A DNA stretch of 64,000 nt, from NCBI GenBank assembly GCA_015064385.1, contig SVSI01000011.1, positions 1 to 64,000 of the forward strand, written 5' to 3'. Source of the stretch: Oscillospiraceae bacterium. Its GTDB lineage: Bacteria; Bacillota; Clostridia; Oscillospirales; CAG-272. Positions 1 to 8,094 of the stretch are shown here, in pieces. The notes below the pieces were generated by a model. That model saw only the letters and a program-made list of their open reading frames with translations, did no database searches and had not been told where the DNA came from. The position numbers and the translations under genes were made by a program. Every line of letters begins with the position of its first letter. Position 1 is the stretch's first letter.

Positions 1-1
1 A

Positions 2-94
2 TTTTATTCGCCATAAACTGCCGAAGGCAATATCACTTGAACGAAGTTCAAATATCACTGCGTAGCAATAGCACTCGCCGTAAGGCGAATAAAA
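2..94. repeat. Nested palindrome array
   Basis: Four short hairpins with different stems follow each other: TGCC-gaa-GGCA (19-29), TGAAC-gaa-GTTCA (38-50), TGC-gta-GCA (59-67) and CGCC-gtaa-GGCG (76-87). The first three are followed by a near-constant spacer ATATCACT or ATAGCACT. An outer inverted repeat, TTTTATTCGCC (2-12) with GGCGAATAAAA (84-94), encloses the set, so the strand could fold as a multi-branched cruciform. Stem sequences differ while loops and spacers stay constant. It lies downstream of gpmI and may continue left of the window. Confidence 0.7.
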
Positions 95-140
95 CTGCCC
101 AAGTGTCCTTAAGAACACTTGGGCAAAGGAGTTGTTTTTT
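91..140 (-). terminator. Intrinsic terminator after gpmI
   Basis: A long stem is formed by GCCCAAGTGT (97-106) and ACACTTGGGC (115-124). On the minus strand it is followed by AGTTTTATT. On the plus strand a T-run follows at 134-141, so it may work in both directions. It sits 24 bases past the gpmI stop. Confidence 0.7.
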
Positions 141-147
141 TATTTGC

Positions 148-1794
148 TTATTTTACCTTGATCATCGAAGGATCCCACATATCGGGCGCCTCGTAACCAA
201 GCATATTTACCGTAGTTGCGGCAACGTTTGAAAGTCCGTAAGCACCCTCTACAACCTCGTAAGCGTCTGCGGTGAAGTTGTCGTATATGATGCAGGGAAC
301 GGGATTAAGAGTGTGGCTGGTCTTTGCCTTGGGCTTTCCGTCGGACGAGTATTTAACCTTGCCGGTCTTCTTGTCGGTCTCGTACATCTCATCTGCGTTT
401 CCGTGGTCAGCGGTAATTATAGCCGCGCCGCACGCCTCGTCAATAACGGGGAGAAGTCTTGCGAGCTGAAGATCGAGTGCTTCGACCGAAACCTCCGTCG
501 CATCAATGTTTCCGGTGTGTCCGACCATATCGCCGTTAGGGAAATTAACGCGGATGTACTTGTACTTTCCGCTCTTTATAAGCTCGATAAGCTCGTCGGT
601 GATCTCCGCACATTTCATCCAGGGTCTCTGCTCAAAGGGGATAACGTCCGAGGGGATCTCAATAAAGGTCTCAAGCTCTTCGTCGAACTTTCCGCTTCTG
701 TTTCCGTTCCAGAAATAAGTAACGTGACCGTACTTCTGAGTCTCGGAGATAGCCGCCGAATAAACGCCGCTTCCAACGAGATATTCGCTCATGGTGTTCG
801 ATATTTCGGGGGGAGCTACGAGATAGTTCTTCGGAATATGGAGGTCGCCGTCGTACTCGAGCATGCCTGCGTACATTACTTTAGGATATCTTACTCTGTC
901 AAACTTGTCGAAATCCTCTGCGTCGAACGCCTTGGAGATCTCGATAGCACGGTCTCCTCTGAAATTGTAGAATATAACGCTGTCTCCGTCCTCAACGGTT
1001 CCGATGGGAGTGCCGTTTTCTGCGATAACGAAGGGAAGAATATCCTGGTCGATAGCGCCCGTTTCTTTTCTTATCGTGGTGATCGCTTCTTCAGCGGATG
1101 CGAAATATCTGCCGTTACCGAGAACGTGAGTGTTCCAGCCGCGCTCTACCATCGACCAGTCAGACTCGTAGCGGTCCATAGTGATGCTCATACGTCCGCC
1201 GCCCGACGCGATCTTTGCGTCAAAGCTGCCGTCGTTCAGCGAGGCAAGGAATGCTTCGAAGGGAAGAACGTAGTCAAGCGCAGACGTTTCTCCAACGTCA
1301 CGTCCGTCAAGAAGAACGTGGATCCTTACCTTTGAAAGTCCGTCTTCCTTTGCTCTGACGATCATTGCTTTCAGGTGATCGATGTGTGAGTGAACGTTTC
1401 CGTCCGAGAAAAGACCGATGAAATGAAGCGTACCGCCGCCGTTTTTGGCGTTTGCAACGAGATTTTTCCAAGTATCGGAAGCGAACATCTTTCCGCTTTC
1501 GATCGAATTGGAAACGAGCTTTGCACCCTGTGCAAATACCTGTCCTGCGCCAAGAGCGTTGTGACCGACCTCGGAGTTACCCATATCGTCGTCAGAGGGA
1601 AGACCTACTGCCGTTCCGTGCGCCTTGAGCGAAAGGGTGGGATATTTCGACATAAGCATATCGAGAGTGGGTGTGTTTGCCTTTTTTACTGCGTTTTCCT
1701 CACCTTCGCTGCCGAAGCCGATGCCGTCCATAACGACGGTTACGAGCGGTCCCTTAACGCCTGAAAAGGTTGTTGATTTTTTGAGTGATAACAT
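148..1794 (-). CDS. gpmI: 2,3-bisphosphoglycerate-independent phosphoglycerate mutase
   Basis: Cytoplasmic glycolytic enzyme interconverting 3- and 2-phosphoglycerate; the family uses two Mn ions and a phosphoserine. Visible: metal-binding VVMDGIGFG with Asp23, the catalytic serine motif GNSEVGHN (Ser74), and a late ITADHGNADEM metal motif. The protein is 548 residues, slightly longer than the usual ~510. I chose ATG 1794 because AAAGGAG lies 8-15 bases upstream and homology begins there; the frame is open further upstream but that part (to 1926) has no family sequence. It is monocistronic with a terminator after it. No close alternative assignment. Confidence 0.96.
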   Translation of the reverse strand: MLSLKKSTTFSGVKGPLVTVVMDGIGFGSEGEENAVKKANTPTLDMLMSKYPTLSLKAHGTAVGLPSDDDMGNSEVGHNALGAGQVFAQGAKLVSNSIESGKMFASDTWKNLVANAKNGGGTLHFIGLFSDGNVHSHIDHLKAMIVRAKEDGLSKVRIHVLLDGRDVGETSALDYVLPFEAFLASLNDGSFDAKIASGGGRMSITMDRYESDWSMVERGWNTHVLGNGRYFASAEEAITTIRKETGAIDQDILPFVIAENGTPIGTVEDGDSVIFYNFRGDRAIEISKAFDAEDFDKFDRVRYPKVMYAGMLEYDGDLHIPKNYLVAPPEISNTMSEYLVGSGVYSAAISETQKYGHVTYFWNGNRSGKFDEELETFIEIPSDVIPFEQRPWMKCAEITDELIELIKSGKYKYIRVNFPNGDMVGHTGNIDATEVSVEALDLQLARLLPVIDEACGAAIITADHGNADEMYETDKKTGKVKYSSDGKPKAKTSHTLNPVPCIIYDNFTADAYEVVEGAYGLSNVAATTVNMLGYEAPDMWDPSMIKVK

Positions 1795-1926
1795 CTTCTG
1801 AAGCTCCTTTGTAGAATAAATCAAAACATTACCTAACAGTATATACCATAATTGTGAATAAATCGTGACTTTGTAAGCGTTTATTGCAAAAAAATTACGG
1901 TTTTTTTGAGATTTGTTGAAAATCAC

Positions 1927-1955
1927 TTGAAAAAAAATCAGCGATATGTTATAAT
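1927..1955 (+). promoter_or_regulatory. Promoter for nfnAB
   Basis: TTGAAA (1927-1932), 17-base spacer, TATAAT (1950-1955), about 48 bases before the nfnA start. Housekeeping sigma-A type. Confidence 0.75.
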
Positions 1956-2003
1956 ATAGTATAATTTTTACTAGTGACGGCTTTGAAAGGATCGTAGAGG
2001 AAA

Positions 2004-2855
2004 ATGTTCAAGCTTTTAAGTAAAGAAAAACTCGGAGATGCTGTTGTAAAGATCGAAATAGACGCTCCGCAGATCAGCGCAAAAATAGGACCGGGGCAGT
2101 TCGTTATAATACGTTCACACGAGTATGGCGAGCGCATTCCGCTGACCGTTGCCGATTTTGATAGAGAAAAGGGAAGCATAACCGTTATATTCCAGACAGT
2201 CGGAGCATCCACGAAGCTTCTTGCAACGCTCGAAGCGGGTGATAGCATTATAGACGTAGTAGGACCTCTCGGAAACAAGACCGAGCTGGAGGATGTAAAG
2301 AGCGCTGCCGTAATAGGCGGTGGACTCGGCTGTGCCATTGCGTATCCGCAGGCAAAATATCTGCACGAAAAGGGCGCAAAGGTCGATATTATCGCGGGAT
2401 TTCGCTCGAAGGATCTCATTATCCTCGAGAGCGAGATGGAAAAGGTCTCCGATACTCTCACAATCCTTACCGACGACGGCTCAAACGGCAAAAAGGGACT
2501 CGTTACCGACGGTCTGAAGCAGAATATCGAAAAGGGCGCAAAGTACGATACGGTAATCGCCATCGGTCCGCCCATTATGATGAAATTCGTGTCAATGCTC
2601 ACGAAAGAGCTCGGCATAAAGACGATAGTCAGTATGAACCCCATTATGATAGACGGAACGGGTATGTGCGGCGGATGCCGTCTCACCGTTGGCGGAGAGA
2701 CTAAATTCGCTTGTATAGACGGTCCCGATTTTGACGGACACCTCGTTGATTTTGACGAGCTTATCCGCCGTAATTCGACCTACCGAAGCGAGGAAGCAGA
2801 GGCAGTTGAAAAGCTTCATAAGTGTAACCTCGATAGATTTGGAGGTACGAAATAA
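2004..2855 (+). CDS. nfnA: NfnA-type ferredoxin:NADP oxidoreductase small subunit (FAD, [2Fe-2S])
   Basis: Small subunit of the electron-bifurcating NADH-dependent reduced ferredoxin:NADP oxidoreductase family (also annotated sulfide dehydrogenase beta or dihydroorotate dehydrogenase electron-transfer subunit). The 283 residues hold an N-terminal FAD-binding barrel (RSHEYGERIPLTV, with conserved Arg), a Rossmann NAD region (AAVIGGGLGCAIAYPQAKYL) and a C-terminal [2Fe-2S] site, MCGGCRLTVGG...FACIDGPDFD. The stop overlaps the nfnB start by one base (TAATG), so the pair is translationally coupled. Size and partner match the Nfn pair; role in ferredoxin/NADH/NADPH balance is inferred from the family. 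Confidence 0.88.
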   Translation: MFKLLSKEKLGDAVVKIEIDAPQISAKIGPGQFVIIRSHEYGERIPLTVADFDREKGSITVIFQTVGASTKLLATLEAGDSIIDVVGPLGNKTELEDVKSAAVIGGGLGCAIAYPQAKYLHEKGAKVDIIAGFRSKDLIILESEMEKVSDTLTILTDDGSNGKKGLVTDGLKQNIEKGAKYDTVIAIGPPIMMKFVSMLTKELGIKTIVSMNPIMIDGTGMCGGCRLTVGGETKFACIDGPDFDGHLVDFDELIRRNSTYRSEEAEAVEKLHKCNLDRFGGTK

Positions 2856-4252
2856 TGGCAAATATGCAGATGAATAAAACTCCTATGCCCGAGCAGGAGC
2901 CCCTTGTAAGAAACCGTAACTGGCAGGAGGTAGCACTCGGATACAGCGAGCAGGACGCACTTTCGGAGGCACAAAGATGCCTTAACTGCAAGAATATGCC
3001 TTGCGTCAGCGGTTGTCCCGTAGGTGTAAAGATCCCTGAATTTATCAAAAAGGTCGCAGAGGGCGACTTTGAGGGAGCATATCAAAAGATAAAGGAGACC
3101 AACTCGCTCCCCGCGGTTTGCGGCAGAGTTTGCCCGCAGGAAAATCAGTGCGAGCATAACTGCGTTCGCGCGGTCAAGGGCGAGAGCGTTGGCATTGGAC
3201 GTCTTGAGCGTTTCGTTGCAGACTGGCATAGAGCACACGCGTCGGAAAATGACGTCGAAGCGGTAGAAATTCCCGCAAACGCGCCGAAAATTGCTGTTAT
3301 TGGCTCGGGGCCGGCAGGACTTTCCTGTGCAGGCGATCTTGCAAAGAACGGTTACAGAGTCACCATTTTCGAGGCACTTCATAAGGCGGGAGGAGTTCTG
3401 TCTTACGGAATTCCCGAATTCCGTCTTCCCAAGGATATAGTTGATAAAGAGGTAGCGTCTCTCGAAAAAATGGGCGTTGAGATACGCCTTAATACGATAG
3501 TGGGACGCACGCTCACGGTTGACGAGCTTTTCGAGAGTGGCTACGCGGCGGTGTTTATCGCAAGCGGCGCGGGACTTCCGAGCTTTATGAATATTCCGGG
3601 TGAAAACTCAAACGGAGTTTATTCGGCAAACGAATTTCTCACCCGCGTAAATCTTATGAAGGCGTACAGAGAGGACTATCTCACACCGGTAAAATGCGGC
3701 AAAAACGTTGCAGTCGTAGGCGGCGGAAACGTTGCTATGGACGCGGCAAGATGCGCCAAGCGTCTCGGAGCCGAGAGTGTCTATATCGTTTACAGAAGAA
3801 GCGAGGCGGAAATGCCCGCGCGATTTGAGGAGGTCCACCACGCAAAGCAGGAGGAGATCATCTTCAGAACGCTCGTAAATCCCGTAAAGATAAATGCGGA
3901 CGAAAAGGGCAACGTCATTTCTATGACCTGCGTGAAAATGGAGCTCGGCGAGCCCGACGCATCGGGCAGACGCCGTCCCGTCGAGATAGAAGGATCGGAG
4001 TTTGATATAGAGCTTGATACCGTTATAATTTCGGTAGGAACCTCGCCTAATCCGCTTATCCGTATGACCACGAGCGGACTCGATACGAACAAAAAGGGGT
4101 GTATCGTCACAATGGACGGTGTTACCACCACGCGCGAAGGCGTATTTGCGGGCGGAGACGCGGTCACGGGAGCAGCTACCGTAATACTTGCAATGGGCGC
4201 GGGCAGAGAAGCCGCCGCGGCAATAGACAAGTATGTAAAAGGTAATAACTGA
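2855..4252 (+). CDS. nfnB: NfnB-type / glutamate-synthase-like flavoprotein large subunit
   Basis: The 465-residue protein is of the GltA/NfnB type. The N-terminal iron-sulfur domain shows CLNCKNMPCVSGCPVGV and CGRVCPQENQCEHNC, for 4Fe-4S binding. An FAD Rossmann motif follows (GSGPAGLSCAGDLAKNGY), then an NADP-binding motif (VVGGGNVAMDAARCAKRLGA), and a last FAD contact, GVFAGGDAVTGAATVI. Because it is paired one-base-overlapped with nfnA and no glutamate synthase large subunit is nearby, NfnB (NADP-side bifurcating subunit) is more likely than a glutamate synthase small subunit, though automatic annotation would call it gltA. Confidence 0.88.
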   Translation: MANMQMNKTPMPEQEPLVRNRNWQEVALGYSEQDALSEAQRCLNCKNMPCVSGCPVGVKIPEFIKKVAEGDFEGAYQKIKETNSLPAVCGRVCPQENQCEHNCVRAVKGESVGIGRLERFVADWHRAHASENDVEAVEIPANAPKIAVIGSGPAGLSCAGDLAKNGYRVTIFEALHKAGGVLSYGIPEFRLPKDIVDKEVASLEKMGVEIRLNTIVGRTLTVDELFESGYAAVFIASGAGLPSFMNIPGENSNGVYSANEFLTRVNLMKAYREDYLTPVKCGKNVAVVGGGNVAMDAARCAKRLGAESVYIVYRRSEAEMPARFEEVHHAKQEEIIFRTLVNPVKINADEKGNVISMTCVKMELGEPDASGRRRPVEIEGSEFDIELDTVIISVGTSPNPLIRMTTSGLDTNKKGCIVTMDGVTTTREGVFAGGDAVTGAATVILAMGAGREAAAAIDKYVKGNN

Positions 4253-4261
4253 ACATAGAAA

Positions 4262-4287
4262 AAGTCCGACACTCGTCGGACTTTTTT
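4262..4287 (+). terminator. Intrinsic terminator after nfnB
   Basis: AAGTCCGAC, 4-base loop, GTCGGACTT, then a T-run. Confidence 0.9.
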
Positions 4288-4372
4288 GGTGTCATAAGGT
4301 CACGTTCCGAATATGCTGACTATGAGAAACAAAATAGCAAAATAAAGGAAAGTTAACTCATAGGAGGATAAA

Positions 4373-5155
4373 ATGTGGCTTTCGCTGTTAAAGGGAATTC
4401 TTCTCCCTCTCGCGGGCACGTCACTCGGCGCCGCCTGCGTATTTTTTATGAAAAAGGATATCAGCCAACGTCTTCGCAGTGCTCTCATCGGTTTTGCCGC
4501 GGGAGTTATGATAGCGGCGTCGGTGTGGAGTCTTATCATACCCGCAATAGAGGCGTCGGGGTCGTACGGAAAGCTCGCCTTTTTGCCTGCGACCGTCGGA
4601 TTTTGGGCTGGGATAGTTTTTCTTCTCGTGCTTGACCACACGATTCCGCACATCCATCTTGGCAGTATGCAAAAGGAGGGGCTTCGCAGCAAGCTTGGCA
4701 AAAACGCGATGCTCGTTTTCACCGTGTCTCTGCACAATATTCCCGAGGGAATGGCAGTCGGCGCGGTATATGCGGGACTTCTCGACAAAAACACGGGAGT
4801 GACGCTCAGTGGTGCGATAATTCTGTCTCTGGGTATAGCCGTGCAAAATTTTCCGGAGGGCGCGATAATATCAATGCCGCTTGCAAGTAGTGGAATGAAA
4901 AGAGGAAAGGCGTTTTTTTGCGGCTTTCTTTCGGGAGCTGCTGAGCCGATAGCGGCACTTCTTACAGTTCTTTTGTACGAAACGCTCATAGGAACTCTCC
5001 CATATATGCTTGCCTTTGCAGCAGGCGCTATGATCTACGTTGTAATCGAAGAGCTCGTTCCCGAGATATCCGAAGCGGAAAATTCGGACATCGGAACGCT
5101 CTTTTTTGCACTTGGATTTTCATTAATGATGGTACTTGACGTATCCTTGGGATAA
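4373..5155 (+). CDS. ZIP family metal transporter
   Basis: Inner-membrane divalent metal importer of the ZIP (GufA-like) family, probably for zinc. The 260 residues form about eight hydrophobic segments. The metal-site signatures HNIPEGMAVG and QNFPEGAII are in the expected helices, and EELVPE is near the end. RBS AGGAGG lies 7 bases before ATG. A second ZIP is at 48459-49211 and shares the overall plan (HNLPEG, QNIPEG). Substrate cannot be told from sequence. Confidence 0.92.
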   Translation: MWLSLLKGILLPLAGTSLGAACVFFMKKDISQRLRSALIGFAAGVMIAASVWSLIIPAIEASGSYGKLAFLPATVGFWAGIVFLLVLDHTIPHIHLGSMQKEGLRSKLGKNAMLVFTVSLHNIPEGMAVGAVYAGLLDKNTGVTLSGAIILSLGIAVQNFPEGAIISMPLASSGMKRGKAFFCGFLSGAAEPIAALLTVLLYETLIGTLPYMLAFAAGAMIYVVIEELVPEISEAENSDIGTLFFALGFSLMMVLDVSLG

Positions 5156-5157
5156 TA

Positions 5158-5186
5158 TTGACATTATGTGAGAACTGTGATAAAAT
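5158..5186 (+). promoter_or_regulatory. Promoter for LamG-metallophosphoesterase gene
   Basis: TTGACA (5158-5163), exactly 17 bases, TAAAAT (5181-5186). It starts right after the ZIP stop and lies 35 bases before the chosen ATG at 5221. Confidence 0.8.
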
Positions 5187-5220
5187 AGTGGCAAGGATCA
5201 CAAAACGAAGGGATATTGCT

Positions 5221-7110
5221 ATGAAAAAAGGCACTTTCTCACTAAAACGCATAATATCGGTAACTTTGATACTTTGCGCCGTGCTTTCCCTGATTTCGTC
5301 ATCGGTTTTGGCGGACGGCGCCGAGAGTGGGCGCACGGGGATCTCAATAAAAGAGGTCGCACAGAAAATAAACGGTAAAGTTTTGATCTATCCCGAAGGA
5401 TACTATTATAGTACGCAAACTATACCGCGCGAGCCGACCACCCTTGAAGCTTGGGTGTATTTGCCGAAAAGCTCGATCTCGGCAGGATGCGGAGTTATCT
5501 TCGGTAACTACGCGGGATATTCACAGGACGCATACCTTTCTTACGAGATAATCGAGGGAGGCGTGCCCGCACTTACAGTCAGCGATAACGACGGAGATGC
5601 CTATACCTATGAGTTCAGCTCGGCAGCAGTAAAGCCGAAGGAGTGGACCCATATCGCGATAGTTTACGGCGGCGGAGACGATTTTGAGCATATATACTGT
5701 TATATAAACGGCGAAATGAAGCACGAATTCGGCCCGGATAAATTTATGCCGATAGATAAATCGTTCAGTGACAATTTCTTTTCCATTGCAGGTGATTCTT
5801 CAAGGATCAACGAAAACCGTTTTACCGGTGTTCTCGGCGATATTGCCATTTATTCGGACGTTCGCTCGGCAGAGCGTATCAGACAAGATATGATCTCGCC
5901 GGATACCGCTGACGGTGCACTTATTGCGTATTATAAGCTTTTCGGAGCTGAAAATAAAAAGGACGTTCCCGACGTGAGCGGAAACGACTATAATATGTAT
6001 TACAGTCCTCTGTGGGTAAGCGAAAGGGAAATGAACGCCATTCGTACGTCCGAAAACGTCAAATACGCATATTCGATCGCCTTTATTCCCGACACGCAGT
6101 ACACCACCGAATATTATCCGCATAATCTTAGTCCCATTTACGATTTTATTATTGAAAACGCGCAAAAGAGAAATATCAAATACGCCGTAAGTCTCGGAGA
6201 TATGACTAACGATAACACCGAGGAGCAGTGGGTGCTGGTAAAAGAGCAGACCGATCGACTTAACGGTATCGTGCCATATACCGTACTGCGAGGCAACCAC
6301 GACGTTTATTACAGCGGCGAGGGACAGGAGTATTTTGACAAATATTACGCAAAGACCGACGGATACTACTATAACCACGTCAAGGAAAACGGCGGATTCT
6401 TCGACGAGACGTCGGTAAAGAACACCTATCTTCTTTTCAGTGCAGGCAAGGTTGACTATATGCTGATCAACCTTGACTACGGTGTCGGTAACGGCGCGCT
6501 CGAGTGGGCAAATAAGCTGATCTCCGAATATCCGGACAGACGAGTGATAATAGTTACTCACGCATATCTCTCGCCGGACGGCACTCCGCTTGCTGTTGGA
6601 GAGACCGGATCTCCTTCGAGCAGAAAAGACGATAACGGTGAGGATCTGAACTCGGGTGAAGATATATGGGACAAACTTATATGGGAACACGAAAACGTGG
6701 CTATGATAGTCAGCGGACACATGCATACGAATACGATAATGGCTACGAAGGCGTACGGAATGCGTAAAAACACCGTATATCAGGTGCTTATTGACGGTCA
6801 GAGCGTTGATAGTGCGCTTGAGGGCGTAGGACTCGTCGGTATGATGTATTTCACCGAGGACGGCGAGATAGCGCATCTTGAATATTATTCTACTGTTTTG
6901 AAATCGTATCTTTCGGGAAAGAGATCGCGTATCTCCTTTAATTTTCCGTCGCTCGGAGAAGACGAGGAGATCACTCCCGAGCTCACACCGCTTGATATTC
7001 ACGAAAAGAAAAAGCTGCCCGACGCAGTGCTTTATGCAATAATCGGTACTGTCGCAGCTCTTACAGCGTGCCTTACCACGGTAATTACGGTAAAAAAGAG
7101 AAAAAAGTAA
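5221..7110 (+). CDS. Secreted LamG-domain metallophosphoesterase, C-terminally membrane-anchored
   Basis: A 629-residue exported protein. Residues 1-32 are a signal peptide (Lys-rich start, hydrophobic core, VLADG). Residues ~35-260 look like a LamG/concanavalin-type module (LEAWVYLP, WTHIAIVYGGG, GDIAIYSDVRSAERI). A calcineurin-like phosphoesterase follows: IPDTQY (~288), SLGDMTND (~326), LRGNHDVYY (~357), THAYL, and SGHMHTN (~498), which supply the two-metal ligands. The C-terminus has a hydrophobic helix (~600-622) and KKRKK, fitting a membrane anchor without LPXTG. RBS GAAGGGA before ATG 5221; the promoter upstream excludes an earlier start. Substrate unknown: cell-surface or dietary phosphoesters are possible. 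Confidence 0.88.
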   Translation: MKKGTFSLKRIISVTLILCAVLSLISSSVLADGAESGRTGISIKEVAQKINGKVLIYPEGYYYSTQTIPREPTTLEAWVYLPKSSISAGCGVIFGNYAGYSQDAYLSYEIIEGGVPALTVSDNDGDAYTYEFSSAAVKPKEWTHIAIVYGGGDDFEHIYCYINGEMKHEFGPDKFMPIDKSFSDNFFSIAGDSSRINENRFTGVLGDIAIYSDVRSAERIRQDMISPDTADGALIAYYKLFGAENKKDVPDVSGNDYNMYYSPLWVSEREMNAIRTSENVKYAYSIAFIPDTQYTTEYYPHNLSPIYDFIIENAQKRNIKYAVSLGDMTNDNTEEQWVLVKEQTDRLNGIVPYTVLRGNHDVYYSGEGQEYFDKYYAKTDGYYYNHVKENGGFFDETSVKNTYLLFSAGKVDYMLINLDYGVGNGALEWANKLISEYPDRRVIIVTHAYLSPDGTPLAVGETGSPSSRKDDNGEDLNSGEDIWDKLIWEHENVAMIVSGHMHTNTIMATKAYGMRKNTVYQVLIDGQSVDSALEGVGLVGMMYFTEDGEIAHLEYYSTVLKSYLSGKRSRISFNFPSLGEDEEITPELTPLDIHEKKKLPDAVLYAIIGTVAALTACLTTVITVKKRKK

Positions 7111-7140
7111 AAAATACCGCCAGACGGCGGTATTTTTTTA
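7111..7140. terminator. Bidirectional terminator between phosphoesterase and tspO
   Basis: TACCGCC, 3-base loop, GGCGGTA flanked by A-run and T-run; it serves both convergent genes. Confidence 0.9.
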
Positions 7141-7145
7141 TGTTA

Positions 7146-7622
7146 TTATCGGTTCAAAAAAACTATTGCCGTATTCAGATAAGTGGCAAACGCGACCCAA
7201 AGGGTGTAGGGAATCTGAAGATATGCCGCTACCCAATTTATCTTTTTATAGGATATCACCGTTTTTATAATGCTTATCAGCAGAAAGACTATACAAACGA
7301 GCGCGGCAACGAATTCCCGCGCGTTGAAGAATATCAGACTCCACGCAAAATTGAAAAAGAGACTTATCTTGTAAATATCAAGCGCAGCTCGGACGGCTTC
7401 GGGCATTTCGTCCTTTTTGTTATATATAACAGCGGCGCTGACACCCATGAGGACGTAAAGGATAGTCCATACGATAGGGAATAAAATGGCAGGCGGAGCA
7501 AGAGGCGGGACTTTTATTTCGGAATATATGCCCATATTCCCGCGAGTCAGTAGCGCGGATATGATACCGACGGAGAGCGCGATAGCGATAGATATGATAA
7601 ACGGCTTTGCTTTTTTCCACAT
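7146..7622 (-). CDS. tspO: TspO/MBR family membrane protein
   Basis: Five-helix membrane protein of the TspO/peripheral benzodiazepine receptor family, which binds porphyrins and related tetrapyrroles. The 158 residues show the family pattern PPLAPPAILFPIVWTILYVL, NFAWSLIFF and a Trp-rich late helix (KINWVAAYLQIPYTLWVAFA). RBS AAGGGG lies ~10 bases before ATG 7622. It stands alone, convergent with the phosphoesterase gene. The physiological role in anaerobes is unclear. Confidence 0.93.
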   Translation of the reverse strand: MWKKAKPFIISIAIALSVGIISALLTRGNMGIYSEIKVPPLAPPAILFPIVWTILYVLMGVSAAVIYNKKDEMPEAVRAALDIYKISLFFNFAWSLIFFNAREFVAALVCIVFLLISIIKTVISYKKINWVAAYLQIPYTLWVAFATYLNTAIVFLNR

Positions 7623-7733
7623 AATATCTTACCCCTTGTGTCGTGATGCTACATTATATGCGCGTGAAAAGAGCGTTATTTCAAAATGTGCCCGTGAAGA
7701 GCCAAAATTAAGCGAAATTTTTTTATTTTTCTA

Positions 7734-7762
7734 TTGACAAGCAGATTTTTTTATGATATAAT
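7734..7762 (+). promoter_or_regulatory. Promoter for tRNA-His
   Basis: Perfect TTGACA (7734-7739), 17 bases, TATAAT (7757-7762), 31 bases before the mature tRNA. Confidence 0.9.
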
Positions 7763-7793
7763 CGCACTGTTGACTGCAAAGGGCAGTCGGTAT

Positions 7794-7868
7794 GGAGGGC
7801 GTAGCTCACTTGGTTAGAGCGCCAGGTTGTGGCCCTGGAGGTAGTGGGTTCGATTCCCATCGCTCTCC
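7794..7868 (+). tRNA. tRNA-His (GTG)
   Basis: Full cloverleaf: G-1 at 7794 opposite C73 at 7868 gives the 8-bp acceptor typical of tRNA-His. D-arm GCTC/GAGC, anticodon stem CCAGG/CCTGG with loop TTGTGGC (anticodon GTG), and T-loop TTCGATT. CCA is not encoded. Confidence 0.97.
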
Positions 7869-7875
7869 CTTGATA

Positions 7876-7912
7876 AAAACGGTACTGTGAAGGTTTCACA
7901 GTACCGTTTTTT
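7876..7912 (+). terminator. Terminator after tRNA-His
   Basis: ACGGTACTGTGA, short loop, TCACAGTACCGT, then T6. Confidence 0.93.
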
Positions 7913-7985
7913 GTATTTAGCGGACACAAAGAATAAAAAAATTGTAAATATTCCGCATAACCCGTATTTATTTCCAAAAACCTTG

Positions 7986-8014
7986 TTGACACGGAGAATA
8001 TATAATGTTATAAT
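7986..8014 (+). promoter_or_regulatory. Promoter for transketolase / GH93-like cluster
   Basis: TTGACA (7986-7991), 17 bases, TATAAT (8009-8014); a second TATAAT at 8001 is too close to the -35 to pair with it. The leader to the ATG at 8095 is about 75 bases. Confidence 0.85.
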
Positions 8015-8094
8015 ACTAAAGTATTATGGGTGGAATTTGCTTTGATATTTTCGTCAAAGCTCTATTACCGAAACAAGCGAAAGGATACAGTAAA

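Noticed and set aside
313-1335. 340-codon open frame on the plus strand opposite gpmI
   Set aside because: It is a mirror frame of a strongly conserved enzyme gene; its translation shows no family motifs and it has no RBS.
5800-7002. 400-codon minus-strand open frame opposite the phosphoesterase
   Set aside because: No start signals or motifs; the plus-strand gene has signal peptide, domains and catalytic residues in order.
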